Assembly: GCF_003672135.1 (NCBI RefSeq)
Contig: NC_039518.1
Coordinates: 4,427,376-4,491,375 of the forward strand
Direction: 5' to 3'
Length of the DNA stretch: 64,000 bases
From: Ooceraea biroi
Lineage: Eukaryota; Arthropoda; Insecta; Hymenoptera; Formicidae
The translations under genes were made by a program, and so were the position numbers. The notes beneath the pieces were generated by a model, which made no database searches, was not told the DNA's origin, and saw nothing but the letters and a program-made list of their open reading frames with translations. Shown in pieces: positions 43,316 through 53,895 of the stretch; within the stretch, counting starts at the first letter, position 1, and every line of letters starts with the position of its first letter.

Positions 43316-43900
43316 GAGATTGTGGGTGCGTTTGTTGGCGAGGTCAAGAAAACCGAATCGACGCGTCCCCTTCTTATATTCTCTTGCCTCGCAGCCCTTC
43401 CCGTTCCCACTCTTCCTTTCCCCGTATTCTCGCCACCCTCCCGTTAACTTCCCCATTCAAGGCTTCCCCTTCAGCCGATTCAACCCCTGCCGACAATCCG
43501 GCGCACGATAGCATTTCGTTCTACAACTTACCCACTTCCAGCTCGCTTTACAGCCGCGCTACCCTGTTTTCCGTCCGAGAATCTTCATCGATTATCGGCT
43601 GGAAAATCGCCCCGCGTAAGAAAGTTTCCCTGCGGGCTCGGTGTGTCAAGTGCGAGCCGTCAGGCCGCCGTTTTACGCCGACACAATCTAACGGTAATGA
43701 TTATTCGCTCCTCGTGCAACTGCAAGAGAGAGAGGGGAAGTGCACCACAAAATTTCTCTCAATCCTTTTTCCTGCACGTGCCGAACTCGAGTTCTTCGCG
43801 AATGCCGCGTTGTTCGTTCACCGCGGATAAAACGACTGAAATCTCGATCCCGCTTCGCATTGAGATTCCTATCTGCCTGCAAAATATATCAGCGACGTTA
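43316..43900. other. Spacer right of the palindrome, no gene called
   Basis: More GC-rich than the palindrome. Overlapping ORFs are open on both strands with no recognised domain. It runs into the assembly gap. Confidence 0.5.
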
Positions 43901-44000
43901 NNNNNNNNNNNNNNNNNNNNNNNNNNNNNNNNNNNNNNNNNNNNNNNNNNNNNNNNNNNNNNNNNNNNNNNNNNNNNNNNNNNNNNNNNNNNNNNNNNNN
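43901..44000. other. Assembly gap (100 N)
   Basis: Exactly 100 N. The true distance and the order of the flanks are unknown, so the rDNA to the right need not be physically adjacent to the palindrome. Confidence 0.99.
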
Positions 44001-44324
44001 GGAAAGGAAGCACGCCGGTGGCGTGCTGGAGACAAAATGATTTCGAAAGTGGTTTTACATGCAAATTAGGTCTATTAAAATATCAGAATATAGCTTATCC
44101 GGCACATAAAAACGCGAGTGCCGAGGCAGCTCTCTAACCGTCAATCATAAGCCGCTCCGAGCTATTACGTGCGTGCGTGTTTCTTCATGAATTATTAGAA
44201 TTAATGAGCTCGCACACATTGCTTTCTTCGACGATGTTGCGCCGGCCAATCATAATGTACGGCCTGGGGGGGAGAATTTCGGAGTTCAACAAAGGGTTCG
44301 CCTAGCTACTCTTTACGAGAGAGA
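44001..44324. other. Non-rDNA sequence before the 28S fragment
   Basis: Not recognised as 28S or IGS. The shift to 28S at about 44325 occurs inside the 28S gene and not at a gene boundary, so it is a breakpoint of some kind. Confidence 0.55.
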
Positions 44325-44935
44325 TAGACGACGTGAGACAGGTTAGTTTTACCCTACTGATGACTCGTCATTGCGGTAGTAATCCTGCTCAGTACGAGAG
44401 GAACGCGCAAAGTTCGAACAATTTGGTTTTCAACGCACTCGGGTCCGAGGCCCGCGGTGGGTGCCCGAAGCCTACAGTCCGTGGATTTTATTGCCTTGGG
44501 AAAACGCCCACTTAAAAGGCCCGTAATTCCTCCCTCTAAGTCCCGAAAGTTGGCAATGATTAATTCTCTTAAGGAAAGTTCTTCGTGGGGTCGAAAGGCT
44601 TTCCCCCAAAAACAATGGTTTGAACACTTTTACTAGGCACCGTTCCCCCCCCACGGGGCCGGGCCCCGTTCGCACGAAGCCCGGTTTTTTTTTTTGCCCG
44701 TACGGCGCCAACTCGCACTGTCGACAGGGACTCCACCCCGTCACGACGGCACGGCCGTCTACCGGATTCGATCCGTCGGGTTTCCGCAGTTTCGACTGTC
44801 GAGACTCCGGATCGTCCCATGTGACGACTTAAAGGTACATGGGCGGGGTGGCTTGTTCTCGGTAGAGCAGTTACCCACCGACTGGCGATCTGATTGGGAG
44901 ACCTCAGGCCCATCGGCCCTTTTGGGGATCTCGTC
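44325..44935 (+). rRNA. 28S rRNA, 3' end
   Basis: It contains CGTGAGACAGGTTAGTTTTA, CCTGCTCAGTACGAGAGGAA and CCTACAGTCCGTGGAT-like sequence, all from the last 600 nt of insect 28S. It then has GGTAGAGCAG and GGCGATCTGATTGGGAGACC near the 3' terminus. The 5' start is a breakpoint and the 3' end is approximate. Many small differences from the usual sequence look like read errors. Confidence 0.85.
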
Positions 44936-45828
44936 TTGTACTCCCCTCGGGAGAGAGCGAAGCCCACAACGCCGCTTCCAAACACGAAAAGCGGAAGACA
45001 ACACGCCGCGACGCGACTTGGTTCAGGCCCGCTCGGCCGAAGCAAACCGCCCGCGGGGGGACTTTGCTAGGTGAGGGCGAGGCCAACATGCGCGAGGTAC
45101 TTGGCAGGTCGGCCGGCTCGGAGCCACACGCCGCGGTGTACTTGCGGCACGAACGGTCAGGGCACCGGGCGCTCGCGCCTCGAAGCAACAACGCCGCCGA
45201 GGAACTTGCGTCACGAACCGGTGAGGAGCGCCGGAGGTGTCGACCACTCGAAGCAACACGCCGCGGGGGACTTGCGTAACGAACCGGTGAGGAGCGCCGG
45301 ACAGCGTGTCGTCCACGGAAGCAACACGCCGCGGGGGACTTTGGTCGCCGTACCGTCCCGCACTCCGGAGGTGTCGTCGCCGAAGCAACACGCCGCGGGG
45401 GGGACTTGGTCGCGGTGCGCGTCCGGATGGAGGTGTCGCCACCGAAGCAACACGCCGACGGGGGACTTTGGTCGCGCGTCGCCGTCGCTCCGGAGGTGTC
45501 GTCACGGAAGCAACACGCCGCGGGGCACTTTGGTCGCGTTAGCCGTCCGCTCCGGAGTGTCGTCCTTCGAAGCAACCGCCCGCGGGGTACTTTGGTCGCG
45601 GTCGCCCGTCCGCCCCCGGAGGTGTGGTCACCGAAGCAACACGCCACCGCGGGGAGACTTTGCGTACGAACCGATGAGGAGCGCCGGAGGTTCGTCACGG
45701 AAGCAACACGCCGCGGGGGACTTTGGCGGCGGCCGTCGCTACACCTACGCGTACGCTTGCCAATGTTCGTTCATCGCTTGCGCCTAGTACCGTGGAAAAG
45801 TCCTACGAGTCCTAGGGCGTCAGCGCAC
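44936..45828 (+). other. rDNA intergenic spacer
   Basis: GC-rich, short for an insect IGS (about 0.9 kb), and mostly made of subrepeats. The RNA polymerase I promoter should lie between the last subrepeat (about 45740) and the external spacer, but no consensus lets me place it. Confidence 0.75.
44985..45760 (+). repeat. IGS subrepeats, about 64 bp
   Basis: The core GAAGCAACACGCCGCGGGGG recurs near 45182, 45250, 45318, 45383, 45444, 45508, 45570, 45634 and 45702, with a degenerate first unit near 44992, giving a period of 61-68 bp. Each unit ends in ACTTTGGTCGC or ACTTGCG-type sequence followed by CCGGAGGTGTCG. Subrepeats of this kind act as Pol I enhancers in other insects; here that is inference. 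Confidence 0.92.
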
Positions 45829-46410
45829 TTCGATCTATCGCTCAGGGCACGGATGCGCTCATGCGCACGCAGAAAACTTTTACAAAAGGAGAGTGAGAAT
45901 GATCTTTAGAATTGAAACACGGACCAATTTCTGTGCGGAGTTTACGGTGGGAGGCCTTAATCAGGGTAGCCGTGCTGCACAAGTCGCGATCGTATACGTA
46001 CGACTCGCGACGCTCCCGAAACTTAAACCACACGCAAACCCTGGTCATTTGGAACCGATCTTTATATATTTATTAAAACGAAAACGGGGCGGCGTGCGAC
46101 GACGCGAGAGAAGAGAGTGAAGTGCTGTAGCGGCGGCCCTCTCGGCGCGTCGAGCAGCGACGTCGATGCAAAACGCAGAACAAACAACGTGTCGCCGACC
46201 GGCAATCACGACGGCGGTGTTCCGTACGACACGCTTTTCCGTCTTCTTGCCCTCTAGCCTCGCGGGCTTTTATTATATGAAGGGAAAACACGATGTTGCC
46301 CCGAGGCCTGCGGAGGAAGTGAAGGCACGCACGATCGCGCTCGGCGCGTCGCGCGAGCTTCTCGCTGCGCGCGCGCCGAGCGCGAGTCGAGCTCTCTCTG
46401 CACGAAGAGA
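45829..46410 (+). other. rDNA 5' external transcribed spacer, copy 2
   Basis: It is homologous to 7375-7933 and directly precedes the complete 18S. The indels between the copies are mostly in homopolymers and GC-rich runs. Confidence 0.85.
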
Positions 46411-47598
46411 ACTCCTGGTTGATCCTGCAGTAGTTCATATACTTTGTCTCAAGATTAAGCATGCATGTCTCAGTGCATGCCGAATTAAGGTGAAACCGCG
46501 AATGGCTCATTAAATCAGTTATGGTTCATTAGATTGTACCCACATTTACTTGGATAACTGTGGTAATTCTAGAGCTAATACATGCAAAACAGAGTCCCGA
46601 CCAGTGATGGGAGGGACGCTTTTATTAGATCAAACCAATCGGTGGCGCGCGGTCCCGTGCGTCCGCCGTTATCCTGGTGACTCTGAATAACTTTGAGCTG
46701 ATCGCACGGTCCTCGTACCGGCGACGCATCTTTTCAAATGTCTGCCTTATCAACTTTCGATGGTAGGTTCTGCGCCTACCATGGTTGTAACGGGTAACGG
46801 GGAATCAGGGTTCGATTCCGGAGAGGGAGCCTGAGAAACGGCTACACATCCAAGGAAGGCAGCAGGCGCGCAAATTACCCACTCCCGGCACGGGAGGTAG
46901 TGACGAAAATAACGATACGGGACTCATCCGAGGCCCGTAATCGAATGAGTACACTTTAAATCCTTTAACGAGGATCCATTGGAGGCAGTCTGGTGCCAGC
47001 AGCCGCGGTAATTCCAGCTCCAATAGCGTATATTAAAGTTGTTGCGGTTAAAAAGCTCGTAGTTGAATCTGTGTCGCACACCGTCGGTTCACCGCTCGCG
47101 GTGTCTAACTGGCGTGATGTGGGACGTCCTACCGGTGGGCTTAGCCTCGCGAGGGGCGGCCCAACTGATATCCCGTCGCGGTGCTCTTTACTGAGTGTCG
47201 AGTCGGGCCGGTACGTTTACTTTGAACAATTAGAGTGCTTAAGCAGGCTACCTTCGCCTGAATACTGTGTGCATGGAATAATGGAATAGGACCTCGGTTC
47301 TATTTGTTGGTTTTCGGAACCCCGAGGTAATGATTAATAGGACAGATGGGGCATTCGTATTGCGACGTTAGAGGTGAAATTCTTGGATCGTCGCAAGACG
47401 GACAGAAGCGAAAGCATTTGCCAAAAATGTTTTCATTAATCAAGAACGAAAGTTAGAGGTTCGAAGGCGATCAGATACCGCCCTAGTTCTAACCATAAAC
47501 GATGCCAGCTAGCGATCCGCCGAAGTTCCTCCGATGACTCGGCGGGCAGCTTCCGGGAAACCAAAGCTTTTGGGTTCCGGGGGAAGTATGGTTGCAAA

Positions 47599-47647
<49 letters not shown>

Positions 47648-48249
47648 GCGGCTTAATTTGACTCAACACGGGAAACCTCACCAGGCCAGACACCGGAAGG
47701 ATTGACAGATTGATAGCTCTTTCTTGATTCGGTGGGTGGTGGTGCATGGCCGTTCTTAGTTGGTGGAGCGATTTGTCTGGTTAATTCCGATAACGAACGA
47801 GACTCTAGCCTGCTAATAGGCGTACTTATGGTATCGCGAAGGCCCCCGGCCTCGGCGGCGGGTTTTTACTACCAACGTACAAACAAATCTTCTTAGAGGG
47901 ACAGGCGGCTTCTAGCCGCACGAGATTGAGCATAACAGGTCTGTGATGCCCTTAGATGTTCTGGCCGCACGCGCGCTACACTGAAGGAATCAGCGTGTGT
48001 TCCCTGGCCGAAAGGCCCGGGTAACCCGCTGAACCTCCTTCGTGCTAGGGATTGGGGCTTGCAATTGTTCCCATGAACGAGGAATTCCCAGTAAGCGCGA
48101 GTCATAAGCTCGCGTTGATTACGTCCCTGCCCTTTGTACACACGCCCGTCGCTACTACCGATTGAATGATTTAGTGAGGTCTTCGGACTGGTGCGCGGCA
48201 ATGTCTCGGCATTGCGATGTTGCCGGGAAGATGACCAAACTTGATCATT

Positions 48250-48307
<58 letters not shown>
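46411..48307 (+). rRNA. 18S rRNA, complete
   Basis: It runs from CTCCTGGTTGATCCTGC to GGAAGGATCATTA, about 1,897 nt, as expected for insects. Internal landmarks include GTGCCAGCAGCCGCGGTAAT, CACCACCAGGAGTGGAGCCT, TTGTACACACGCCCGTCGCT and GTCGTAACAAGGTTTCCGTA. Near the start, several single-base losses (CTGCAGTAGTTCATATAC) probably reflect sequencing errors and not a divergent gene. It is the small-subunit rRNA of the ribosome, transcribed by Pol I in the nucleolus. Confidence 0.98.
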
Positions 48308-48310
<3 letters not shown>

Positions 48311-49497
48311 TTTAAAGAGGAGGTCCTGCTCTGTGCGACGCGAGTCCGCAGCAGTCGGCGACTGAGAGAGAAGAGAGAAGAGAGGAGGCACGCGCCGTGA
48401 CGCGCGTCGTCTCCGTGCGTGCACCACGCGTGCGCGCACTATATAACAGAGACCAAACGCAAACCAAGCGAATTGACGGATGGACAAGACCCGTGGCGAC
48501 GCTGAATTGACGGTATATATCAGTCGCTGCGGGCGGCGGCGTCCTCGGACCGCGTTACACGCGGCGGGGTACGCTCGCGACGAGGGACCGCGTATCTCCG
48601 AGCCTCCGACGCGTCCCTCCTGGTGGTCTCTCTCGCACGCGTTCCGCTCTTGGCGCGCGCCGCACGGCGCCGCCGGGGGCCCGTGACACGCGCAGAGAGG
48701 AGAGAGCACCGGGAAAACACCTCTCTCCCTGCCTAAGGAGGAGAGGAGGAGGAGCATATCGCTAAGAAGCGGGACGCCGACTGCCGCACGGCCGCCAGGC
48801 CGGGGCGTCGGCGCGAACCGGTGGTAACTGAGCGGCGAGGCGACGACACGGCGACGCTCACGCCCGTACGCACGCAAAACCCCCACGCCGTGTGGTGTAT
48901 ACACGTGTGTACACACTTACGGCGTACAATTTGAACACTCGAAAGCGAAAGGGGGTGTCCGCGTGCTCCGCGGCGTGTCGAACGAAGCGAAAAGCCTACT
49001 TTGAACACTCGAATGCGATACGCGCCGCCCGCGTGAGGGCTCTCACACGCCCGATGGTTTTTGAAAGAAACTTCCGCCCCGGCTCTCCACCACGGCGTAC
49101 TCGGTGGTCTCGTGAGACCGCGCGAGACCCTGGTGAGGAGAGACGCTCTTAGCGATCGCGCTCTTAGCCAACGCGCAAAGAGAGACAGCCGTGCGAGAGG
49201 GTCGTGCGCGCGCGCGCGGCGAATGCCGGTTGCTGCACGACGGATCTCGGGACGGGTCTCGGACGCGCGGCGACGGCCGCACTCCAACCCCGCGTGCACC
49301 GACCGTGCGGATCTCCCGTACGCGTCGGTCGCGCGCGGCAAACTTTTACGTGCCGCGGTCCCGTGTAGCCACGGGGGCGGCGGCCCGCGCGTCGCTCGGA
49401 CGCGCGGCCAGGCTGATCGAAGGGCTTCGAAAGCTCAATCACTCAGAGACGATCTGTAAGAGAGACACGCAACAAACGTGTGTACACAAACTACTAC
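48308..49497 (+). other. ITS1
   Basis: GC-rich spacer of about 1.19 kb between 18S and 5.8S, with simple GA/CG-rich runs and a short internal repeat (TTTGAACACTCGAAAGCG and TTTGAACACTCGAATGCG near 48929 and 49001). ORFs in it are not genes. Confidence 0.93.
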
Positions 49498-49655
49498 CCT
49501 GAACGGTGGATCACTTGGCTCGTGGGTCGATGAAGAACGCAGCTAATTGCGCGTCAACTTGTGAACTGCAGGACACATGAACATCGACATTTCGAACGCA
49601 CATTGCGGTCCACGGATACAATTCCCGGACCACGCCTGGCTGAGGGTCGTTTCAG
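49498..49655 (+). rRNA. 5.8S rRNA
   Basis: It contains ACGGTGGATCACTTGGCTCG, CGATGAAGAACGCAGC and TTGTGAACTGCAGGACAC, ending near CTGAGGGTCGTTT. The length is about 158 nt. It pairs with the 28S 5' end in the large subunit. Confidence 0.97.
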
Positions 49656-50440
49656 CGAAACGAAGACTGCTTGCGCCAGCGGTCGCGCCCCGGCGCGACC
49701 GGCGTACGAGCGATCGTTGGACGTTTCGCCGAGAGGCTACGGACCAGAGGCGCCAGCGCGCGCGCGGTCTACCTCGGCGTCGTCTCCAAATGAGTAATAC
49801 GAGGAAAGAAGTGTGTTGAAGGAGGTGGGAAAGGTGTGGTGTGTGCGTTGGACGAGGTGAAAGACGTTGCGCAGTGTCGCGTGCCCGCGACGGCAACGAG
49901 GAGAATCCGCGCCAACCCGCCGCCGCCGCCCGCCCACCACACACGCACGGTTACGACGTGTGCGTCTTAGAACAGACAGACGCACGCGAGACACGGAGGA
50001 ACGGAAGTCGCGCGGCGCTTGTCGTTCACGAACGAGCGCACGCGCGCGAGCCGACCGCGTGTCCGGAGTCCACGAAGGTGTACACGCTCTCCGAAGGGGC
50101 CGACGACGCTGACGCGTCCGTGTAGAGCGCGAAGGAGAGAAGGGAGGTACTTCTCGATCTCGATCGAGCAGAGGACCCGGCACGTCGAAGACGGTCGCGT
50201 TGCTCGCGCGCGAGGCGCGCGGCGGTTTGGGATCGTCGCCCACTCTCGCCCGCCAGAAGCGCCGCCGACACGCCAAAGTCGAATACTCGAATACTCGAAA
50301 TCGTGTTGGAATCCGTTTCTCGTAGTGCTGCGTCCCGTGCGACACACGGTGTTGCACTCGTATATCGAGTGCCGGTGCGCGCGTGCCGCGTCGCTGAACG
50401 CGCGCGTGCCCGCCGCCGCACGTCGAATTCGAATTAACCT
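49656..50440 (+). other. ITS2
   Basis: Spacer of about 785 bp between 5.8S and 28S, GC-rich, with (CGCC)n and CA/GT runs. The apparent ORFs on both strands are compositional. Confidence 0.92.
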
Positions 50441-50464
50441 GACGACTCAGAGCAGGCGAGATTA

Positions 50465-50516
<52 letters not shown>

Positions 50517-51633
50517 TCCTTAGTAGCGGCGAGCGAAAGGAAAGAGCCCAGCACGAATCCGCGTTCCGCCGCAGGGAATGTGGTGTTTCGGGAGGGTCGC
50601 TTATCCGTGGCGTCGCTTCGCGTCCAAGTCCATCTTGAATGGGGCACTTACCCGCAGAGGGTGCCAGGCCGTAGCGACGAGGCGCGCCGCGGGAGGATCT
50701 CTCCTTAGAGTCGGGTTGCTTGAGAGTGCAGCTCTAAGTGGGTGTAAACTCCATCAAGCTAATACGACACGAGACCGATAGCGAACAATACGTGAGGGAA
50801 GTTGAAAAGAACTTTGAAGAGAGAGTTAGAGTAGTGAAACGTTCAGGGGTAAACCTAAGAAACCAAAAGATCGAACGGGAGATTCATCGTCAGCGGCGCT
50901 GGCTTCGCGTCGGTGGCGATGTCCGCGGTGCCGATAACCTCGGCCCTAGCGCGGGCACGCTACGTGCGCCGATGTCCGGCGTCCGTCGTCGTGCACTTCT
51001 CCCCTAGTAGGACGTCGCGACCCGCTGGGTGTCGTCACGGCCCGGTGGTAAATGACGCGTCGCCGGTAAAACGCACGCGGCAAACCCCCGGTCGCCCGGC
51101 CGGCTGCCCGGCGGTATGCGAAACGGTACCAGGCGCGCCACGCGCGCGTCGAGCCCGTCGCAAGCGAGCGCCACGGCACCCGGAGTACGGACCCAGCGCC
51201 GTCCCGTCCTGGTCCGCTGTTAGCTGTACGGTGTAACCTTCGACAGGCTTGCCCTCGCGGCCCCGCGCCGCGAGTCTACCGGTCGGCGACGCTACTGCTT
51301 TGGGTACTCTTAGGACCGTCTTGAAACACGGACCAAGGAGTCTAACATGTACGCGAGTCATTGGGACTAGCGATACCTAAAGGCGCAATGAAGTGAAGGT
51401 CGGCCTGGCCGCGACGAGGAGGATGGGCCGCGTCGCGATGCGGCTCCGCACTCCCGGGGCTCTCGCCCTCATCGCGAGGAGAGGCGCACCCAGAGGTACA
51501 CGTTGGGACCCGAAAGATGGTGAACTATGCCTGGTCAGGACGAAGTCAGGGGAAACCCTGATGGAGGTCGTAGCGATTCTGACGTGCAAATCGATCGTCG
51601 AACTGGGTATAGGGGCGAAAGACTAATCGAACT

Positions 51634-51677
<44 letters not shown>

Positions 51678-53141
51678 CACTCGGCCGTTCCGCAACGGAA
51701 CGCGCGCGAGTCTCATCTGGTAAAGCGAATGATTAGAGGCCTTGGGCCGAAACGACCTCAACCTATTCTCAAACTTTAAATGGGTGAGATCTCTGGCTTT
51801 CTTGAATTATGAAGCACGAGCATCTCGGATCAGAGTGCCAAGTGGGCCATTTTGGTAAGCAGAACTGGCGTGGGATGAACCAAACGCAGAGTTAAGGCGC
51901 CAACTCGACGCTCATGGACACCATGAAAGGCGTTGGTTGCTTAAGACAGCAGAGGTGGCCATGGAAGTCGAATCCGCTAAGGAGTGTGTACAACTCACCT
52001 GCGAAGCAACTAGCCTGAAATGGATGGCGCTGAAGCGTCGAGCCTATACTCTGCCGTCACGGCAAGTGGGCGGCCGCACCCCCCTCGCGGGGCCGCGGTC
52101 GTCACGAGGCCCTGACGAGTAGGAGGGTCGCGGCGGTGTGCGCAGAAGGGTCTGGGCGTGAGCCTGCCTGGAGCCGCCGTCGGTGCAGATCTTGGTGGTA
52201 GTAGCAAATACTCCAGCGAGGCGTGGGAGGACGTGGAGAGGGTTTCGTGTGAACAGCCGTTGCACACGAGTCAGTCGTCCTAAGCTATGAGAAATCGCAT
52301 GTCGATGACGGCGTGATATACCCGAGCTGTTCACTCCCGCCCCTACTGTGTCTGTGTCTCTCTACGGAGAGCAGCTGCAGCAGCAGCAGCAAGCAGAGCG
52401 GGGCGCGCGGCAGTGCGCGGCGACACTTGTGGTGGCTGCGCGCGCGAGCGCGGCGCGAGCGGGTGCGTGAACTTCAGTCAGAGAGACGACGACTCGCGGA
52501 CACACGCGCGACGCGAGCCGCGCAGCGACGGTGTTTGCGCGGAACGAGGCACACGCCCCGTCGGGCGAAAGGGAGTCCGGTTCCTATTCCGAACCCGGCA
52601 GCGGAACCGCATACAATTCGGGCCCTCGTAGAGAGAGTGTTCGTCGGGGTAACCCAAAATGACTGGAGACGCCGTCGGGAGATCCGGGAAGAGTTTTCTT
52701 TTCTGTATAAGCGTTCGAGAAATTCCCCACTTAGGGTTTGGAACGCAGAGAGCACCATTTGTTCCTCCGGATGTGACCAAACACGGAGACGCGACGTGGA
52801 GGTGCCCCGGTGCTCACCCGCGAGCAGAGTTCTCAAGGTAAGAGCCTCTACGATAGAGTAATGTAGGTAAGGGAAGTCGGCAAATTGGATCCGTACGGAT
52901 AAGTAGTTGTCTGAGGAGCGGGGCGTGTCGGGCTTGGTCGGGAAGCGGGTCTGGCTGACGTGCCGGGCCTGGGCGAGGTGAACGGTCGGCGTTCTCGCGC
53001 CGTTGCCGGGATCCGAGCTCGGTCCCGTGCCTTGGCCTCCCGCGGATCTTCCTTGCTGCGAGGCTTCCGTGGCGGCGCGAGCCGTCGTGGTCGTCCTCTT
53101 CGGCCCCATTCAACGCTCAGCTCAGAACTGGCACGGACTAG

Positions 53142-53175
<34 letters not shown>

Positions 53176-53199
53176 CGATGGCCCTCGCGGGTGTTGACG

Positions 53200-53257
<58 letters not shown>

Positions 53258-53895
53258 TAAAACCATTCTACGTTTACCCCTAAAACGGCCAGTAGCCTGC
53301 TGATCTCGGGTATCCGAGCGAAGGTGGGGACCGCTGGTCGTAGCAAGAGAATGGTAGCAAGAGTGGCAAACTTGCGACGGCTACTCGTCTAACGTCTACA
53401 CGAGTACTGAGGGAGATGGGGCCCCACCGGGTGGCTACCGGTGCCCCGTCGTTTGGTGTCGGACTCTCAGGGGCAGTGAGGGTGAGCCTGGGCACGTGGG
53501 TGTTGCGTTATGAAGTTCTGCGTGGCATACCCTTAAGTAGGAGGGCTGGTAATCAGTCACTCCAGCTCCACGAAACGGGACCGGTACCATTCTGCCGGTT
53601 CCTCGTCGGAGTGCCTTACTTCCTGGGCTAGATAACAGGAACAGAGGAGAGCATGTTGCTCGCAGAGCCATTCGAAATAGTTGCACGGTAAACCGTAGTC
53701 CCTACGTAAGACGGGCTCGCTTACGGGAGTATGTAATCTTCGGGTATGTGCTTTGTAACGGAAAACCGCGGTGCGGACCCGGAACCTAGCGTGTTGGGAA
53801 GTAACTGTGAAGTACCGTGCGACACCTCGCTGGGGGTCACTGGGGGTAACCGCCCCCAGACCCCCGGTGCGGTCGTAACTATGACTCTCTTAAGG
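50441..53895 (+). rRNA. 28S rRNA, 5' portion up to the R2 site
   Basis: It begins GACTCAGAGCAGGCGAG, then GCTGAATTTAAGCATATTAC, and follows 28S to AACTATGACTCTCTTAAGG at 53895. At that point the normal TAGCCAAATGCC is replaced by an R2. A GC-rich expansion segment near 52320-52640 carries a (CAGCAG)n run. A 28S gene interrupted here gives no functional rRNA. About 3.45 kb is present. Confidence 0.96.

Noticed and set aside
44820..44915. tRNA-like sequence GGTAGAGCAGTTACCCACCG
   Set aside because: It matches the 3' terminus of insect 28S (GGTAGAGCAG...CTGCGATCTG) and does not fold as a tRNA.
45064..45909. 160-264-codon ORFs on both strands of the IGS
   Set aside because: They follow the 64-bp GC-rich subrepeats and are open in several frames at once.
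48308..50440. Long ORFs (over 100 codons) on both strands in ITS1/ITS2 and again at 62.8-63.7 kb
   Set aside because: They lie in rDNA spacers. GC-rich composition lacks stop codons, and the frames mirror each other across the palindrome.
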